Assembly: GCA_025210265.1 (NCBI GenBank)
Contig: JAOASD010000007.1
Coordinates: forward strand, 101,412-165,411
Source: Pelagimonas sp.
Lineage (GTDB): Bacteria; Pseudomonadota; Alphaproteobacteria; Rhodobacterales; Rhodobacteraceae
DNA: 64,000 nucleotides
Direction: 5' to 3'
The translations under genes were made by a program, and so were the position numbers. Positions 54,057 through 63,359 of this stretch are shown here, piece by piece; the first letter of the stretch is position 1, and each line of letters begins with the position of its first letter. The notes beneath the pieces are model-generated. The model saw only the letters and a list, made by a program, of their open reading frames with translations. It was not told the DNA's origin and made no database searches.

Positions 54057-55052
54057 ATGACAAACCCAAGCAAATTTATGGAACGCCAGGCCCTGAAATT
54101 GGTCCAAAAACTAATGCGTCAGGGGCTGAGGCGCGCTTTGCTTGGTGGCCTGAAACAGCAGCGCCGCAGCCGCGCAAAGCCCCACGGAACAGCCACGCCC
54201 CCGACGCAGCGCCAGCCCAGCGTGTTGCGCTCCGGCAAATTCTTTTCGCAGGCCAATATTTCGGGCTTTGACACCGGGCTGAGCGTGATGTTCCTGTCCG
54301 CCTTTCCGCTGCTGCTGTGGCTGCTGCACGGGCCATTCGGCAACGCGCTGACCGCGCTGTTCCTGATCGCCCTTTTAGGGATCGCCCTGCGCCTGATCGC
54401 CATGGGGCAAAAACGCCAGCGCGCCTATGAAAATGCCGAACTTGCCCTGGCCCCGCGCCTGCCGCTGAAACTGATCGGGTCCGGCCTGATTGGCCTGGTC
54501 GTGATGGTGCTGGCCGCCAGCCAGTTTGCAGAGGCCATGCTGCCGATGGTGCTGGGATATGTGGCCGCCTGTCTGTCGCTGCTGTCCTTTGGCATGGACC
54601 CGATTCGTGACAAAGGCCTGGACAACCCACATCTGATGGCCCAGCTGGAGGCCGACACGCTGCAGATCACCACTGACGACGCCCTGCTGGAGCTGACCGA
54701 GCGCGTGGCCGATCTGGGCGATGCCCGCCTGACCATGCGCAGCGACGCGATGCGCAACCGGGCCATGCAGCTGATCCGCGCCTTTGGGACCAACCCGGCC
54801 GATCTTTTGCGCATGGAACGCCCCATCGCCAAACTGACCGAGATCTTCGCCCTCGAAGTGGACCGTCTGGAGCGCGCCTGGGACAGTGACCGCCATGTTT
54901 TTGCCCGCCATCGGTTCGAGGCCAAGCTGCAGGTGCTGATGGACAGTTTCGAGGACCGCGCCCGCCGCAGCGGAGTGAAAGCCGGTCATGACGCCTTTGA
55001 CCTTGAGGCCGATCTGCTGATCGACCGGATGCGGCAAGGATCCGCCGCCTGA
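54057..55052 (+). CDS. XpaC-like membrane protein, first paralogue
   Basis: A 331-residue protein. A basic N-terminal tail (about 1-60) precedes four hydrophobic spans in two hairpins (about 75-117 and 137-178), then the hallmark FGMDPIRDKG (178-187), and a C-terminal helical domain of about 145 residues. The FGxDPxxDKG junction is shared with the second copy and is typical of XpaC (PF10112). GGGGA before ATG 54057 fixes the start. XpaC of Bacillus was named for hydrolysis of an indolyl phosphate, but a true phosphatase activity is not established; the partner TelA follows downstream. Confidence 0.8.
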   Translation: MTNPSKFMERQALKLVQKLMRQGLRRALLGGLKQQRRSRAKPHGTATPPTQRQPSVLRSGKFFSQANISGFDTGLSVMFLSAFPLLLWLLHGPFGNALTALFLIALLGIALRLIAMGQKRQRAYENAELALAPRLPLKLIGSGLIGLVVMVLAASQFAEAMLPMVLGYVAACLSLLSFGMDPIRDKGLDNPHLMAQLEADTLQITTDDALLELTERVADLGDARLTMRSDAMRNRAMQLIRAFGTNPADLLRMERPIAKLTEIFALEVDRLERAWDSDRHVFARHRFEAKLQVLMDSFEDRARRSGVKAGHDAFDLEADLLIDRMRQGSAA

Positions 55053-55177
55053 CGCCCCCAACACGCCCCATGATGCGCCAATGGTGGAATTCCCCCTGAC
55101 CTTGGGGCCACTCTCCCCTAGCAAGCCCGCCTGTTTGACCTTAAGTTTCAGACAACCGCAGGCATTCCGGGGGTCGC

Positions 55178-55267
55178 ATGTCCACGACGGCGTTGCAGAA
55201 ATTTGCTTATGTTCTTTTGATCATCCTGCTGTTCGGGCTCAGTTCCGGCTGGCTGGGGGGGCTGTGA
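55178..55267 (+). CDS. 29-residue single-span membrane peptide
   Basis: A complete small frame between the two XpaC-like genes: ATG 55178, stop TGA 55265-55267. It starts MSTTALQKF, has a span AYVLLIILLFGLSSG, and ends GWLGGL. GGGGG sits six bases before the ATG, and the stop lies three bases before the next ATG (55271), as in a tight operon. It matches the first small protein only in being a short membrane protein placed immediately before an XpaC-like gene. It is too short to judge by homology, so its status rests on start, ribosome site, hydrophobic core and spacing. Confidence 0.65.
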   Translation: MSTTALQKFAYVLLIILLFGLSSGWLGGL

Positions 55268-55270
55268 TTC

Positions 55271-56176
<906 letters not shown>

Positions 56177-56198
56177 GTATTGATAAATGGAGGACCAC

Positions 56199-57398
56199 AT
56201 GTCCGAGACGACCCGTAAAAAAGCCGAGGCCGCGCTGGCCCAGGTCGAAGAGCTGAACGCCGTGATCCTGCCCCCCGCAGCAGAGGCCAACGCCGTGGTT
56301 CCTCTGACCGACGCCACCCCAGAGGTCAGCGAAGAAATCCGCACCCGCATGGACGAAATCGACATTCAGGACACCCAGTCCATTGTGTCCTTTGGCTCGG
56401 CCGCGCAGGCGGAATTGCAGGAAATCAGCCAGGCCATGCTGACCGATGTGCGCAACAAGGATGTCGGCCCGGCGGGGGACAGCCTGCGCGACATCGTCAC
56501 CACGATCCGGGGTTTTTCCGTGTCCGAACTGGATGTGCGCCGCAACCGGTCCTGGTGGGAAAAGCTGATCGGCCGCGCCGCGCCTTTCGCCAAATTCACC
56601 GCCCGCTACGAAGAGGTGCAGGACCAGATCGACCGCGTCACCGACAACCTGCTGGAGCACGAGCACAAGCTGTTGAAAGACATCAAGTCTCTCGACATGC
56701 TGTATGAAAAGACGCTGCAATTCTATGACGAGCTGGCGCTGTATATCGCGGCAGGCGAGGCCAAGCTGGCGGAACTGGACGCAACCGACATCCCCGCCGC
56801 CGAAGCCGCCGTGCAAAATGCCGCCGAAGACGATCAGATGATCAAGGCGCAGGAGCTGCGCGATCTGCGCGCCGCGCGCGACGATCTGGAACGCCGCGTG
56901 CATGACCTGAAACTGACTCGTCAGGTGACCATGCAGTCGCTGCCCTCGATCCGTCTGGTGCAGGAAAACGACAAATCCCTTGTGACCAAGATCAACTCGA
57001 CCCTGGTCAACACTGTGCCGCTTTGGGAAACCCAGCTGGCGCAGGCCGTCACAATCCAGCGCAGCGCCGAGGCCGCCGCCGCCGTGCGCGACGCCAATGA
57101 CCTGACCAACGAGCTGCTGAAATCCAACGCCGCCAATCTGCGCGAAAGCAACAAGGCGATCCGCGAGGAAATGGAGCGCGGGATCTTTGACATCGAGGCG
57201 GTCAAACAGGCCAATGCCGATCTGATCGGCACGATCGAAGAAAGCCTGCAGATCGCAGACGAGGGCAAGCGCCGCCGCGCCGAGGCCGAAAAAGAGCTGA
57301 AGCAGATGGAAGCAGATCTGCGCGACACGCTGGCCTCGGCCAAGGCGCGCAAGGACGGTGTTGGCGACAACGCGGCCACTGCGGTTCCGGCCTCCTGA
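56199..57398 (+). CDS. TelA / toxic anion resistance family protein
   Basis: A 399-residue member of PF05816 (TelA), predicted to be almost wholly alpha-helical with coiled-coil character. Typical parts are LRDIVTTIRGFSVSELDVRR, WWEKLIGRAAPFAKFTARYE and the later IRLVQENDKSLVTKINSTL. No membrane span is present. GGAGG precedes ATG 56199; a longer frame from 56187 adds four residues. The name comes from tellurite resistance in plasmid RK2, but family function is unsettled. In B. subtilis the relative yaaN lies next to xpaC, as here, so a complex of TelA with the XpaC-like proteins is the best inference. The stop overlaps the next start (TGATG). Confidence 0.92.
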   Translation: MSETTRKKAEAALAQVEELNAVILPPAAEANAVVPLTDATPEVSEEIRTRMDEIDIQDTQSIVSFGSAAQAELQEISQAMLTDVRNKDVGPAGDSLRDIVTTIRGFSVSELDVRRNRSWWEKLIGRAAPFAKFTARYEEVQDQIDRVTDNLLEHEHKLLKDIKSLDMLYEKTLQFYDELALYIAAGEAKLAELDATDIPAAEAAVQNAAEDDQMIKAQELRDLRAARDDLERRVHDLKLTRQVTMQSLPSIRLVQENDKSLVTKINSTLVNTVPLWETQLAQAVTIQRSAEAAAAVRDANDLTNELLKSNAANLRESNKAIREEMERGIFDIEAVKQANADLIGTIEESLQIADEGKRRRAEAEKELKQMEADLRDTLASAKARKDGVGDNAATAVPAS

Positions 57399-58378
57399 TG
57401 ACGCTTGGGTGGGGCAAGATGCGGCTGGCCATGCTGGCCGCCGGGGCTTTGGCGCTTTTGACGGGGTGCCAGACCTCCACGCTTGCCCCGCGCACAACCG
57501 CCGTGGCGCCGCAGACGCGGCCTGCATCGCTGGTGGCACCGGTGACACCCGCCGCGCCAACTGTGTCGCGTGCCAGCGCCGCGCTGGCGACCTATTACAC
57601 GCGGGTGCAGGCGGATCTGCTGACACGGGGCCTGTTGCGCACCGATGGTGGCGGCCCGGACACGCAGTTCACCGACACGATGCTGGTGCGCAATTTCGAA
57701 CGCATCGCCCTGGCCGAAGAATATCAGCGCGGGGCGGGCCTGACCCCGTCCTCAGGCGATAGCAGCGCAGTCAAGAAATGGCTGAAGCCGATCCGCGTCG
57801 CGGTAGAATTTGGCACGAATGTTCCCGCCGCGCAGCAACCAGGCGACCGCGCGCAGGTCGCACAATATGCTGCCCGCCTTAGCCGCGTGACCGGGCATCC
57901 GATCACCATGTCAGCGCGCGATGCGAATTTCCACGTCCTGTTCGTGTCCGAGGATGATCGCAGCTCCATCGCCCCGCGCATCCGTCAGATCGTGCCCGAT
58001 GTGGCCCCCAGCGCGCTGCGCCTGTTCGACACGCTGCCCCGCGCGATCCATTGCCTTGTCATCGCCTTTTCAGAGGAACCGGGCGGGTTCGAATACGGGC
58101 AGGCGGTGGCCGTGATCCGATCCGAACACCCGGATCTGCTGCGCCAATCCTGCGTGCATGAGGAAATGGCCCAGGGCCTTGGCCTGGGCAATGACGACCC
58201 GCGCGCGCGCCCGTCGATCTTTAACGATGACGACGAATTTGCGCTGCTGACCAGCCATGACGAGATGCTGCTGAAAATCCTCTACGATCCGCGCCTGAAA
58301 CCCGGCATGAGCGTCGAACAGGCCCGCCCGGTGGTGATGGAACGCGCCCGCGCGCTGGCTGGCAGCAACCCGATTTGA
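57398..58378 (+). CDS. DUF2927 lipoprotein with an HExxx-type motif
   Basis: A 326-residue protein with a lipoprotein signal (LALLTGC, Cys at residue 24), so it should be anchored in a membrane facing the periplasm. After a Thr/Pro/Ala-rich linker the DUF2927 domain (PF11150) ends with VHEEMAQGLGLGNDDPRARP (about 253-272). The HEEMAQG core resembles a metalloprotease helix, HExxQ rather than HExxH, with a following D-x-x-x-R. Activity is not known. An ATG at 57419 (MRLAMLAAG) would also fit a lipoprotein; 57398 overlaps the telA stop. It is the only clearly secreted member of the cluster. Confidence 0.85.
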   Translation: MTLGWGKMRLAMLAAGALALLTGCQTSTLAPRTTAVAPQTRPASLVAPVTPAAPTVSRASAALATYYTRVQADLLTRGLLRTDGGGPDTQFTDTMLVRNFERIALAEEYQRGAGLTPSSGDSSAVKKWLKPIRVAVEFGTNVPAAQQPGDRAQVAQYAARLSRVTGHPITMSARDANFHVLFVSEDDRSSIAPRIRQIVPDVAPSALRLFDTLPRAIHCLVIAFSEEPGGFEYGQAVAVIRSEHPDLLRQSCVHEEMAQGLGLGNDDPRARPSIFNDDDEFALLTSHDEMLLKILYDPRLKPGMSVEQARPVVMERARALAGSNPI

Positions 58379-58398
58379 CCTAAGGGAGAGACCCCAAC

Positions 58399-59529
58399 AT
58401 GCCCATTTTCGACTTTCTCCGGGGCCAGTTCATCGACGTCATTCACTGGACCGATGACACCCGCGACACCATGGTCTGGCGCTTTGAGCGCGAAGGCCAT
58501 GAAATCAAATACGGTGCCAAGCTGACCGTGCGCGAAGGCCAGTCGGCGGTATTTGTGCACGAAGGCCAGCTGGCCGATGTGTTCACCCCCGGTCTCTACA
58601 TGCTTGAGACCAACAACATGCCGATCATGACCTCGTTGCAACACTGGGATCACGCATTCCAGTCGCCCTTCAAATCCGAGATCTATTTCGTCAACACCAA
58701 CCGGTTTACCGATCTGAAATGGGGCACCAAGAACCCGATCATGCTGCGCGACCCGGAATTTGGGCCGACCCGCATCCGGGCCTTTGGCACCTATTCGGTC
58801 AAAGTTGTGGATGCGGCGCGCTTTCTGACGGAAATCGTCGGCACCGATGGTGAATTCACCATGGACGAGATCAGCTTTCAGATCCGCAATATCATCGTGC
58901 AGGAATTCAGCCAGGCGATCAGCCGTTCGGGCATTCCGGTGCTGGATATGGCCGCCAATACCGGCGAGGTCGGCGGTCTGATTGCCAAGGCGATCAGCGG
59001 CACCATCGCGCAATACGGGCTGGAGCTGCCGGAACTTTACATCGAAAATATCAGCCTGCCGCCTGCGGTGGAAAAGGCGCTGGATGCGCGGACGTCTCGC
59101 GGGATTGCCGGCAATCTCGATGACCACATGAAATGGAAAGCCGCCGAAGCCATGGGCAAAGGCGGTGCCATGGATCAATCCATGGGCATGGGCTTTGGGG
59201 CTGGGATGGGCATGAACATGGCGCAGCAAATGGCGCAAAGCGGCCCCTGGGGTGCGATGCCTCAGACGCAGGCAGCCCCGCAGGCCGCGCCCATGGCCCC
59301 GCCCCCGCCGCCTCCGGTGGAACATGTCTGGCATCTGGCGGTGAACGGTCAGACCAGCGGACCGTTTTCAAAGGCAGATCTGGGGCGCATGGCGCAATCC
59401 AAAGAGCTGACCCGCGACACCCATGTCTGGACTCCGGGTCAGGATGGTTGGAAAAAAGCAGGTGAGGTGCAGGAACTTGCGCAGCTCTTCACCATCCTGC
59501 CGCCACCCCCGCCGCCCCCGGCGGGCTAG
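58399..59529 (+). CDS. SPFH-domain protein (YdjI-like) with C-terminal GYF_2-like domain
   Basis: A 376-residue protein. Residues about 20-240 form an SPFH/virion-core-like domain of the Bacillus YdjI type (KLTVREGQSAVFVHEGQLAD, NRFTDLKWGTKNPI, LYIENISLPPAVEKALDAR), with no membrane span. A Gly/Met-rich stretch (255-285) and a Pro run (301-306) lead to a GYF_2-like domain (about 310-364: WHLAVNGQTSGPFSKADL, VWTPGQDGWKKAGEV). The protein ends with another run of seven Pro. YdjI in Bacillus helps to recruit PspA to membranes. Here no PspA gene lies nearby. It follows the DUF2927 gene by 20 bases. Confidence 0.9.
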   Translation: MPIFDFLRGQFIDVIHWTDDTRDTMVWRFEREGHEIKYGAKLTVREGQSAVFVHEGQLADVFTPGLYMLETNNMPIMTSLQHWDHAFQSPFKSEIYFVNTNRFTDLKWGTKNPIMLRDPEFGPTRIRAFGTYSVKVVDAARFLTEIVGTDGEFTMDEISFQIRNIIVQEFSQAISRSGIPVLDMAANTGEVGGLIAKAISGTIAQYGLELPELYIENISLPPAVEKALDARTSRGIAGNLDDHMKWKAAEAMGKGGAMDQSMGMGFGAGMGMNMAQQMAQSGPWGAMPQTQAAPQAAPMAPPPPPPVEHVWHLAVNGQTSGPFSKADLGRMAQSKELTRDTHVWTPGQDGWKKAGEVQELAQLFTILPPPPPPPAG

Positions 59530-59549
59530 CCACAAAAGGATCCCTCGCC

Positions 59550-60080
59550 ATGATGAACCGCCGCTCTGCCCTGAAATGGCTGCACTGGCTTAGCGCCGCG
59601 CTGATGCTGTGGTTCTTTCTGGTCGAACCCGAGGATGTCGAAAAGCTGGGCGGCGCGGCGCTGGCGACCCATGCCGGGATGGGCGTATTGCTGGGGCTGG
59701 TTGTCGGGATCTGGCTGGTCCTGTTTCTGCGCAAAGGGCTGGCCAGCCGCCCCGGCCCGAAACTGCCCGCCATCGCGAAAAAGGCGCATCCGGTCATGCA
59801 TCGGGTGCTGTATTGGGGCAGCGCAGGCGTGGTGCTGAGCGGCGCATTGGCCGGTTTTGCCGCGCCTTATGTGATCAAAGCCTTTGGCCTGTTTCCGATC
59901 AATCCGGGGTTTGGCGGCAAGTCCATTCACGGGCTGATGGAGGAAATCCACGAGATCGCCTTTGACGCGTTGATGATCCTGATCGTGGCGCATCTGCTGT
60001 TCCATGTCTGGCGTCATTTCTGGCTAAAGGACAACGCGCTGCGGATCATGGTGCCCAAACCGCTGCATAAATGGCTATAA
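59550..60080 (+). CDS. b-type cytochrome (cytochrome b561 / Ni-hydrogenase cytochrome b fold)
   Basis: A 176-residue integral membrane protein with four spans. Possible haem-ligand histidines are in ALKWLHWLSA (span 1), ATHAGMGV (span 2), HPVMHRVLYW and HEIAFDALMILIVAHLLFHV, which fits PF01292. Such proteins transfer electrons across the membrane between quinols and periplasmic or cytoplasmic partners. The gene lies 20 bases after the SPFH gene, so it is likely part of the operon, although its role there is unclear. No c-type haem motif (CxxCH) is present. Confidence 0.85.
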   Translation: MMNRRSALKWLHWLSAALMLWFFLVEPEDVEKLGGAALATHAGMGVLLGLVVGIWLVLFLRKGLASRPGPKLPAIAKKAHPVMHRVLYWGSAGVVLSGALAGFAAPYVIKAFGLFPINPGFGGKSIHGLMEEIHEIAFDALMILIVAHLLFHVWRHFWLKDNALRIMVPKPLHKWL

Positions 60081-60087
60081 CCTTTGT

Positions 60088-60107
60088 CGGCCCCGCGTTC
60101 GGGGCCG
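60088..60107 (+). terminator. Hairpin between the cytochrome gene and the zinc-ribbon gene
   Basis: CGGCCCCG (60088-60095) and CGGGGCCG (60100-60107) form a perfect 8-bp stem followed by TTCCTTCTCATT. It lies 8 bases after the cytochrome stop. It may end or attenuate the XpaC/TelA/SPFH transcript before the zinc-ribbon gene. Confidence 0.6.
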
Positions 60108-60136
60108 GTTCCTTCTCATTCTGCCGATATTCATAA

Positions 60137-61273
60137 ATGACCACGCCTCCTCCCCCACCGCCGCCTCCTGCTGACAGCGCCCCCAAACCCACCGCAGAGC
60201 ACCGCTTTCCCTGCAACCAATGCGGGGCGGATTTCCGGTTTGATCCCGGTGCCGACCAGCTGATCTGCGATCATTGCGGCGCAACCGACGCCATCGCCGG
60301 TGCAGGCCCCTGGGGCGGCGGCATCAAGGAACTGGATTTCCAGCGCGCCATCCAGAACCTGCTGCCGCTGCAGGAAATCGAGGAAACCCGCGTCACGACC
60401 TGCCCCAACTGCGCGGCACAGGTCGAGTTTGACCCGGATGTCCACGCCACCGAATGTCCGTTCTGCGCCACGCCCGTGGTGTCCGACACCGGCACGCATC
60501 GCCATATCAAACCGCGCGGCTTGCTGCCCTTTGGCCTGTCCGAAACGCAGGCGCGCGACGCCATGACCGATTGGCTGGGCAAGCTGTGGTTCGCCCCGAA
60601 CGGGCTGCAGGAATACGCGCGCAAGGGCCGCAAGCTGACCGGGATCTATGTGCCCTACTGGACCTTTGATGCCCAAACCGACAGCGCCTATCGCGGCGAG
60701 CGCGGCGTGGTATATTACGAAACCCGCACCGTCACGCGCAACGGCAAGACCGAACTCCAACCGGTATCAAAGGTCCGCTGGACGCCGAAATCCGGCCGTG
60801 TGTCGCGCTTCTTTGACGATGTGCTGGTGCTGGCGTCACGGTCCCTGCCCAAACGCTATACCGACGCGCTAGAGCCCTGGGATCTGTCCGCGATGGAACC
60901 CTACCGCCCCGAATTTCTGGCCGGGTTCCGCGCCGAAGGCTATCAGGTCGATCTGGACGCGGGCTATGACGAGGCGCGCCAGCGCATGGACCGCGTAATC
61001 CAGCGGGACGTGAAATTCGACATTGGCGGCGACCGGCAACGCATCCACCATATCGACACGCAAGTGTCTGATGTGACGTTCAAACATGTGCTGCTGCCGG
61101 TCTGGATGGCCGCCTATAAATATCGCGGCAAAAGCTATCGCTTTGTTGTCAATGGGCGCACCGGGCGAGTGCAGGGCGAACGCCCCTGGTCGGCCTGGAA
61201 AATCACCTTTGCCGTGGTTCTGGGCCTGATTGTGGCCGCCGGGGTCGGCTATGTCATCGCTATGAACCAATAG
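60137..61273 (+). CDS. Double zinc-ribbon membrane protein with polyproline N terminus
   Basis: A 378-residue protein. Residues 4-11 are eight consecutive prolines. Two zinc ribbons follow, with CNQC (26-29)/CDHC (44-47) and CPNC (89-92)/CPFC (107-110). A central beta-rich domain (about 120-345) contains GIYVPYWTFDAQTDSAYRGERG, and a single span closes the protein (about 352-373). Similar proteins are often mislabelled as replication factor Y or helicase-like; there is no helicase motif. They occur with SPFH proteins of the YdjI type. No ribosome site is visible before the ATG, so it may be weakly or leaderlessly translated. pfkB follows after nine bases. Confidence 0.82.
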   Translation: MTTPPPPPPPPADSAPKPTAEHRFPCNQCGADFRFDPGADQLICDHCGATDAIAGAGPWGGGIKELDFQRAIQNLLPLQEIEETRVTTCPNCAAQVEFDPDVHATECPFCATPVVSDTGTHRHIKPRGLLPFGLSETQARDAMTDWLGKLWFAPNGLQEYARKGRKLTGIYVPYWTFDAQTDSAYRGERGVVYYETRTVTRNGKTELQPVSKVRWTPKSGRVSRFFDDVLVLASRSLPKRYTDALEPWDLSAMEPYRPEFLAGFRAEGYQVDLDAGYDEARQRMDRVIQRDVKFDIGGDRQRIHHIDTQVSDVTFKHVLLPVWMAAYKYRGKSYRFVVNGRTGRVQGERPWSAWKITFAVVLGLIVAAGVGYVIAMNQ

Positions 61274-61282
61274 GGGCGCGCG

Positions 61283-62173
61283 ATGATCCTGTGCTGCGGC
61301 GAGGCCGTGATCGACATGCTGCCGGACACGGCCTCTGGTCTGGGGTTTATGCCCCATACCGGCGGTGCGGCAGTCAATACAGCGATTGCGCTGGGGCGGC
61401 TGGGGGTGCCTGCGGGCTATTTCGGCGGCCTGTCCACAGACCTGTTCGGCGCACAGCTGGCCGAGGCACTGCTGGCATCAGACGTCGATCTGTCCAAGGC
61501 TGCGCGCAGCGCCCGTCCCACCACGCTGGCGTTTGTGCAGTTAACAGACGGCCATGCGCGCTATGCGTTTTATGACGAAAACACCGCTGGCAGGATGCTG
61601 AGTCCCGCGGATCTGCCCGATCTTGGCGATGTCCGCGCATTGCTTTTTGGCGGGATCAGCCTAGCGCAAGAGCCCGCCGGCGCCGCCTTTGCCACGCTTT
61701 GCGCCGCAGATCACGGCCTGCCGGTCATGATCGACCCGAATATCCGCCCGGACATCATCCGCGATGCGCCCGGTTTCCGCCCCCGTCTGGAGGCCCTGCT
61801 GCGCCGCGCCGACATCATCAAGCTGTCTGACGAAGATCTCGCCTGGCTGGGCCTGTCCGCACAAAACCTGCTGGACAGGCATGACGCCCTGATCCTGATC
61901 ACCAAAGGCGCAGATGGAGTCGACCTGCACAGCCGCGCGGGGCAGCTGCATGTGCCTGCCGCCCCTGCTTTGGTTGTCGATACGGTTGGGGCGGGCGACA
62001 CCTTTAACGCCGGGTTTCTGGCCGGGCTGTCGCGGGCTGGATTGCTGTGCCGCAATGCTCTAAGGGACAGCGATCCGGCGGCACTCCTGCCCGCCATTCA
62101 GCTGGGCACCCAAGCCGCCGCCATCACGGTCAGCCGCGCAGGTGCCAACCCACCCTGGAGCCACGAATTATGA
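61283..62173 (+). CDS. PfkB-family carbohydrate kinase (fructokinase-like)
   Basis: A 296-residue ribokinase-family sugar kinase. N-terminal [10 protein letters not shown] and [17 protein letters not shown] (PfkB signature 1), and [19 protein letters not shown] (signature 2, with catalytic Asp in GAGDTF) are present. The order and length fit fructokinase or 2-keto-3-deoxygluconate kinase; the substrate cannot be decided. It follows the zinc-ribbon gene by nine bases and its stop overlaps the dtd start as ATGA, so it may share their transcript. Confidence 0.9.
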   Translation: MILCCGEAVIDMLPDTASGLGFMPHTGGAAVNTAIALGRLGVPAGYFGGLSTDLFGAQLAEALLASDVDLSKAARSARPTTLAFVQLTDGHARYAFYDENTAGRMLSPADLPDLGDVRALLFGGISLAQEPAGAAFATLCAADHGLPVMIDPNIRPDIIRDAPGFRPRLEALLRRADIIKLSDEDLAWLGLSAQNLLDRHDALILITKGADGVDLHSRAGQLHVPAAPALVVDTVGAGDTFNAGFLAGLSRAGLLCRNALRDSDPAALLPAIQLGTQAAAITVSRAGANPPWSHEL

Positions 62174-62631
62174 GAGCCCTGATCCAACGCGTCACCCAAG
62201 CCAGCGTCAGCGTCGCAGACGAACATATCGGCGCAACCGGCCCCGGCCTGCTGATCCTGATCTGCGCCATGCAGGGCGATACCGAAGCCCAGGCCGACAA
62301 GCTGGCGACCAAGATCTCAAAGCTGCGGATATTCAAGGATGACGAGGGGCGCATGAACCGCTCGGTCCTGGATATGTCCGGCAGCGCGCTGGTGGTCAGC
62401 CAGTTCACCCTGGCCGCCGATACATCGCGTGGGAATCGCCCCGGCTTTTCCACCGCCGCCGCACCAGCCGATGGCGAACGCCTGTACGAATATTTTGCAC
62501 AGGCCCTGCGCGATCTGAACATCCCGACCGAACAGGGCCGCTTTGGCGCGGATATGCAGGTTGCGCTGGTCAATGACGGGCCGGTGACGATCTGGATGGA
62601 TACCGACGCCTGGACCAAACCCGCCGCCTGA
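62170..62631 (+). CDS. dtd: D-aminoacyl-tRNA deacylase
   Basis: DTD hydrolyses D-amino acids and glycine mischarged on tRNAs. The 153-residue protein begins [15 protein letters not shown] and contains [13 protein letters not shown], the SQxT motif, and the C-terminal [16 protein letters not shown], including the NxGPVT motif that enforces chirality. Both active-site motifs are intact. The ATG overlaps the pfkB stop. It ends two bases before a convergent gene. Confidence 0.97.
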   Translation: MRALIQRVTQASVSVADEHIGATGPGLLILICAMQGDTEAQADKLATKISKLRIFKDDEGRMNRSVLDMSGSALVVSQFTLAADTSRGNRPGFSTAAAPADGERLYEYFAQALRDLNIPTEQGRFGADMQVALVNDGPVTIWMDTDAWTKPAA

Positions 62632-62633
62632 GC

Positions 62634-63263
62634 TTACCCGGTAAAGCCCGCCTCTTTGTGGCTACCATCACAGAACGGTTTGTTCTTTGAAGCCCCGCAG
62701 CGGCAGATAAAGGCGCGGCGCATTTTGCCAATGCCACGCCCCGTCCCGGTGGTCAGTTCCATCGGCCCGTCAATCTTGAGCGGCCCGTCAGGAATGGCTG
62801 TAACGGTCAGGCCGCCCTCATGGTCGATCTCGTCCTTGCTGGCCTCCGTCGCGGGCTCGCCGGTGGCGGCAAAGCCCGCTTTGACATGGGCGTAATCGCA
62901 AAAGGGTTTGTTGGCCGATTGCCCACAGCGGCACAGGGTGGCGCGGGTCATCTGTTCGTCACCCACCATCACATCCCCGGCGATCTCGACCGGGCCGTTT
63001 TCCAAAACGGCCACGCGGTTGATGCGCGGCGGCTGTTCCTCTGTCCCGCCATCCAACCGTGCAAAGCGCAGCGCGCCCGAAGGGCAGGTGCGTATCATGG
63101 CCGCGATTTCTTCGGCCGGGGCCGCATCTGGCGACACCCAGGGCCGTCGCCCCGGATCAAACACATGAGGCAGTTTTAGATAGCAATTCCGCGCATGAAT
63201 ACAGCGGGACATATCAAAGCTGATCTCGATATCGCGACCAGCATAGGTTTTGGCTGTGGGCAT
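62634..63263 (-). CDS. Iron-sulfur protein: ferredoxin-like domain plus two CDGSH domains
   Basis: A 209-residue protein with three predicted clusters. The N-terminal part has C21, C27 and C60 in the DMSRCIHARNC ... RTCPSG arrangement of the YjdI-type (4Fe-4S) mono-cluster domain. Then come two CDGSH (mitoNEET-like, 2Fe-2S) motifs with Cys-Cys-Cys-His ligands: CRCG..KPFCDYAH (111-126) and CRCG..KPFCDGSH (187-202). The first has Tyr-Ala in place of Gly-Ser. Such proteins take part in redox and iron handling; function here is unknown. The stop lies two bases from the dtd stop. Confidence 0.88.
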   Translation of the reverse strand: MPTAKTYAGRDIEISFDMSRCIHARNCYLKLPHVFDPGRRPWVSPDAAPAEEIAAMIRTCPSGALRFARLDGGTEEQPPRINRVAVLENGPVEIAGDVMVGDEQMTRATLCRCGQSANKPFCDYAHVKAGFAATGEPATEASKDEIDHEGGLTVTAIPDGPLKIDGPMELTTGTGRGIGKMRRAFICRCGASKNKPFCDGSHKEAGFTG

Positions 63264-63359
63264 TTTGTCCTCCCTTTGGCTGCTTGAAACAGTAGCGCCA
63301 AAAAGCGTCAGGACAAAATATCGCCCGCGCGCAGGGCCTGTGCGCAGATTTCAAAAGGT

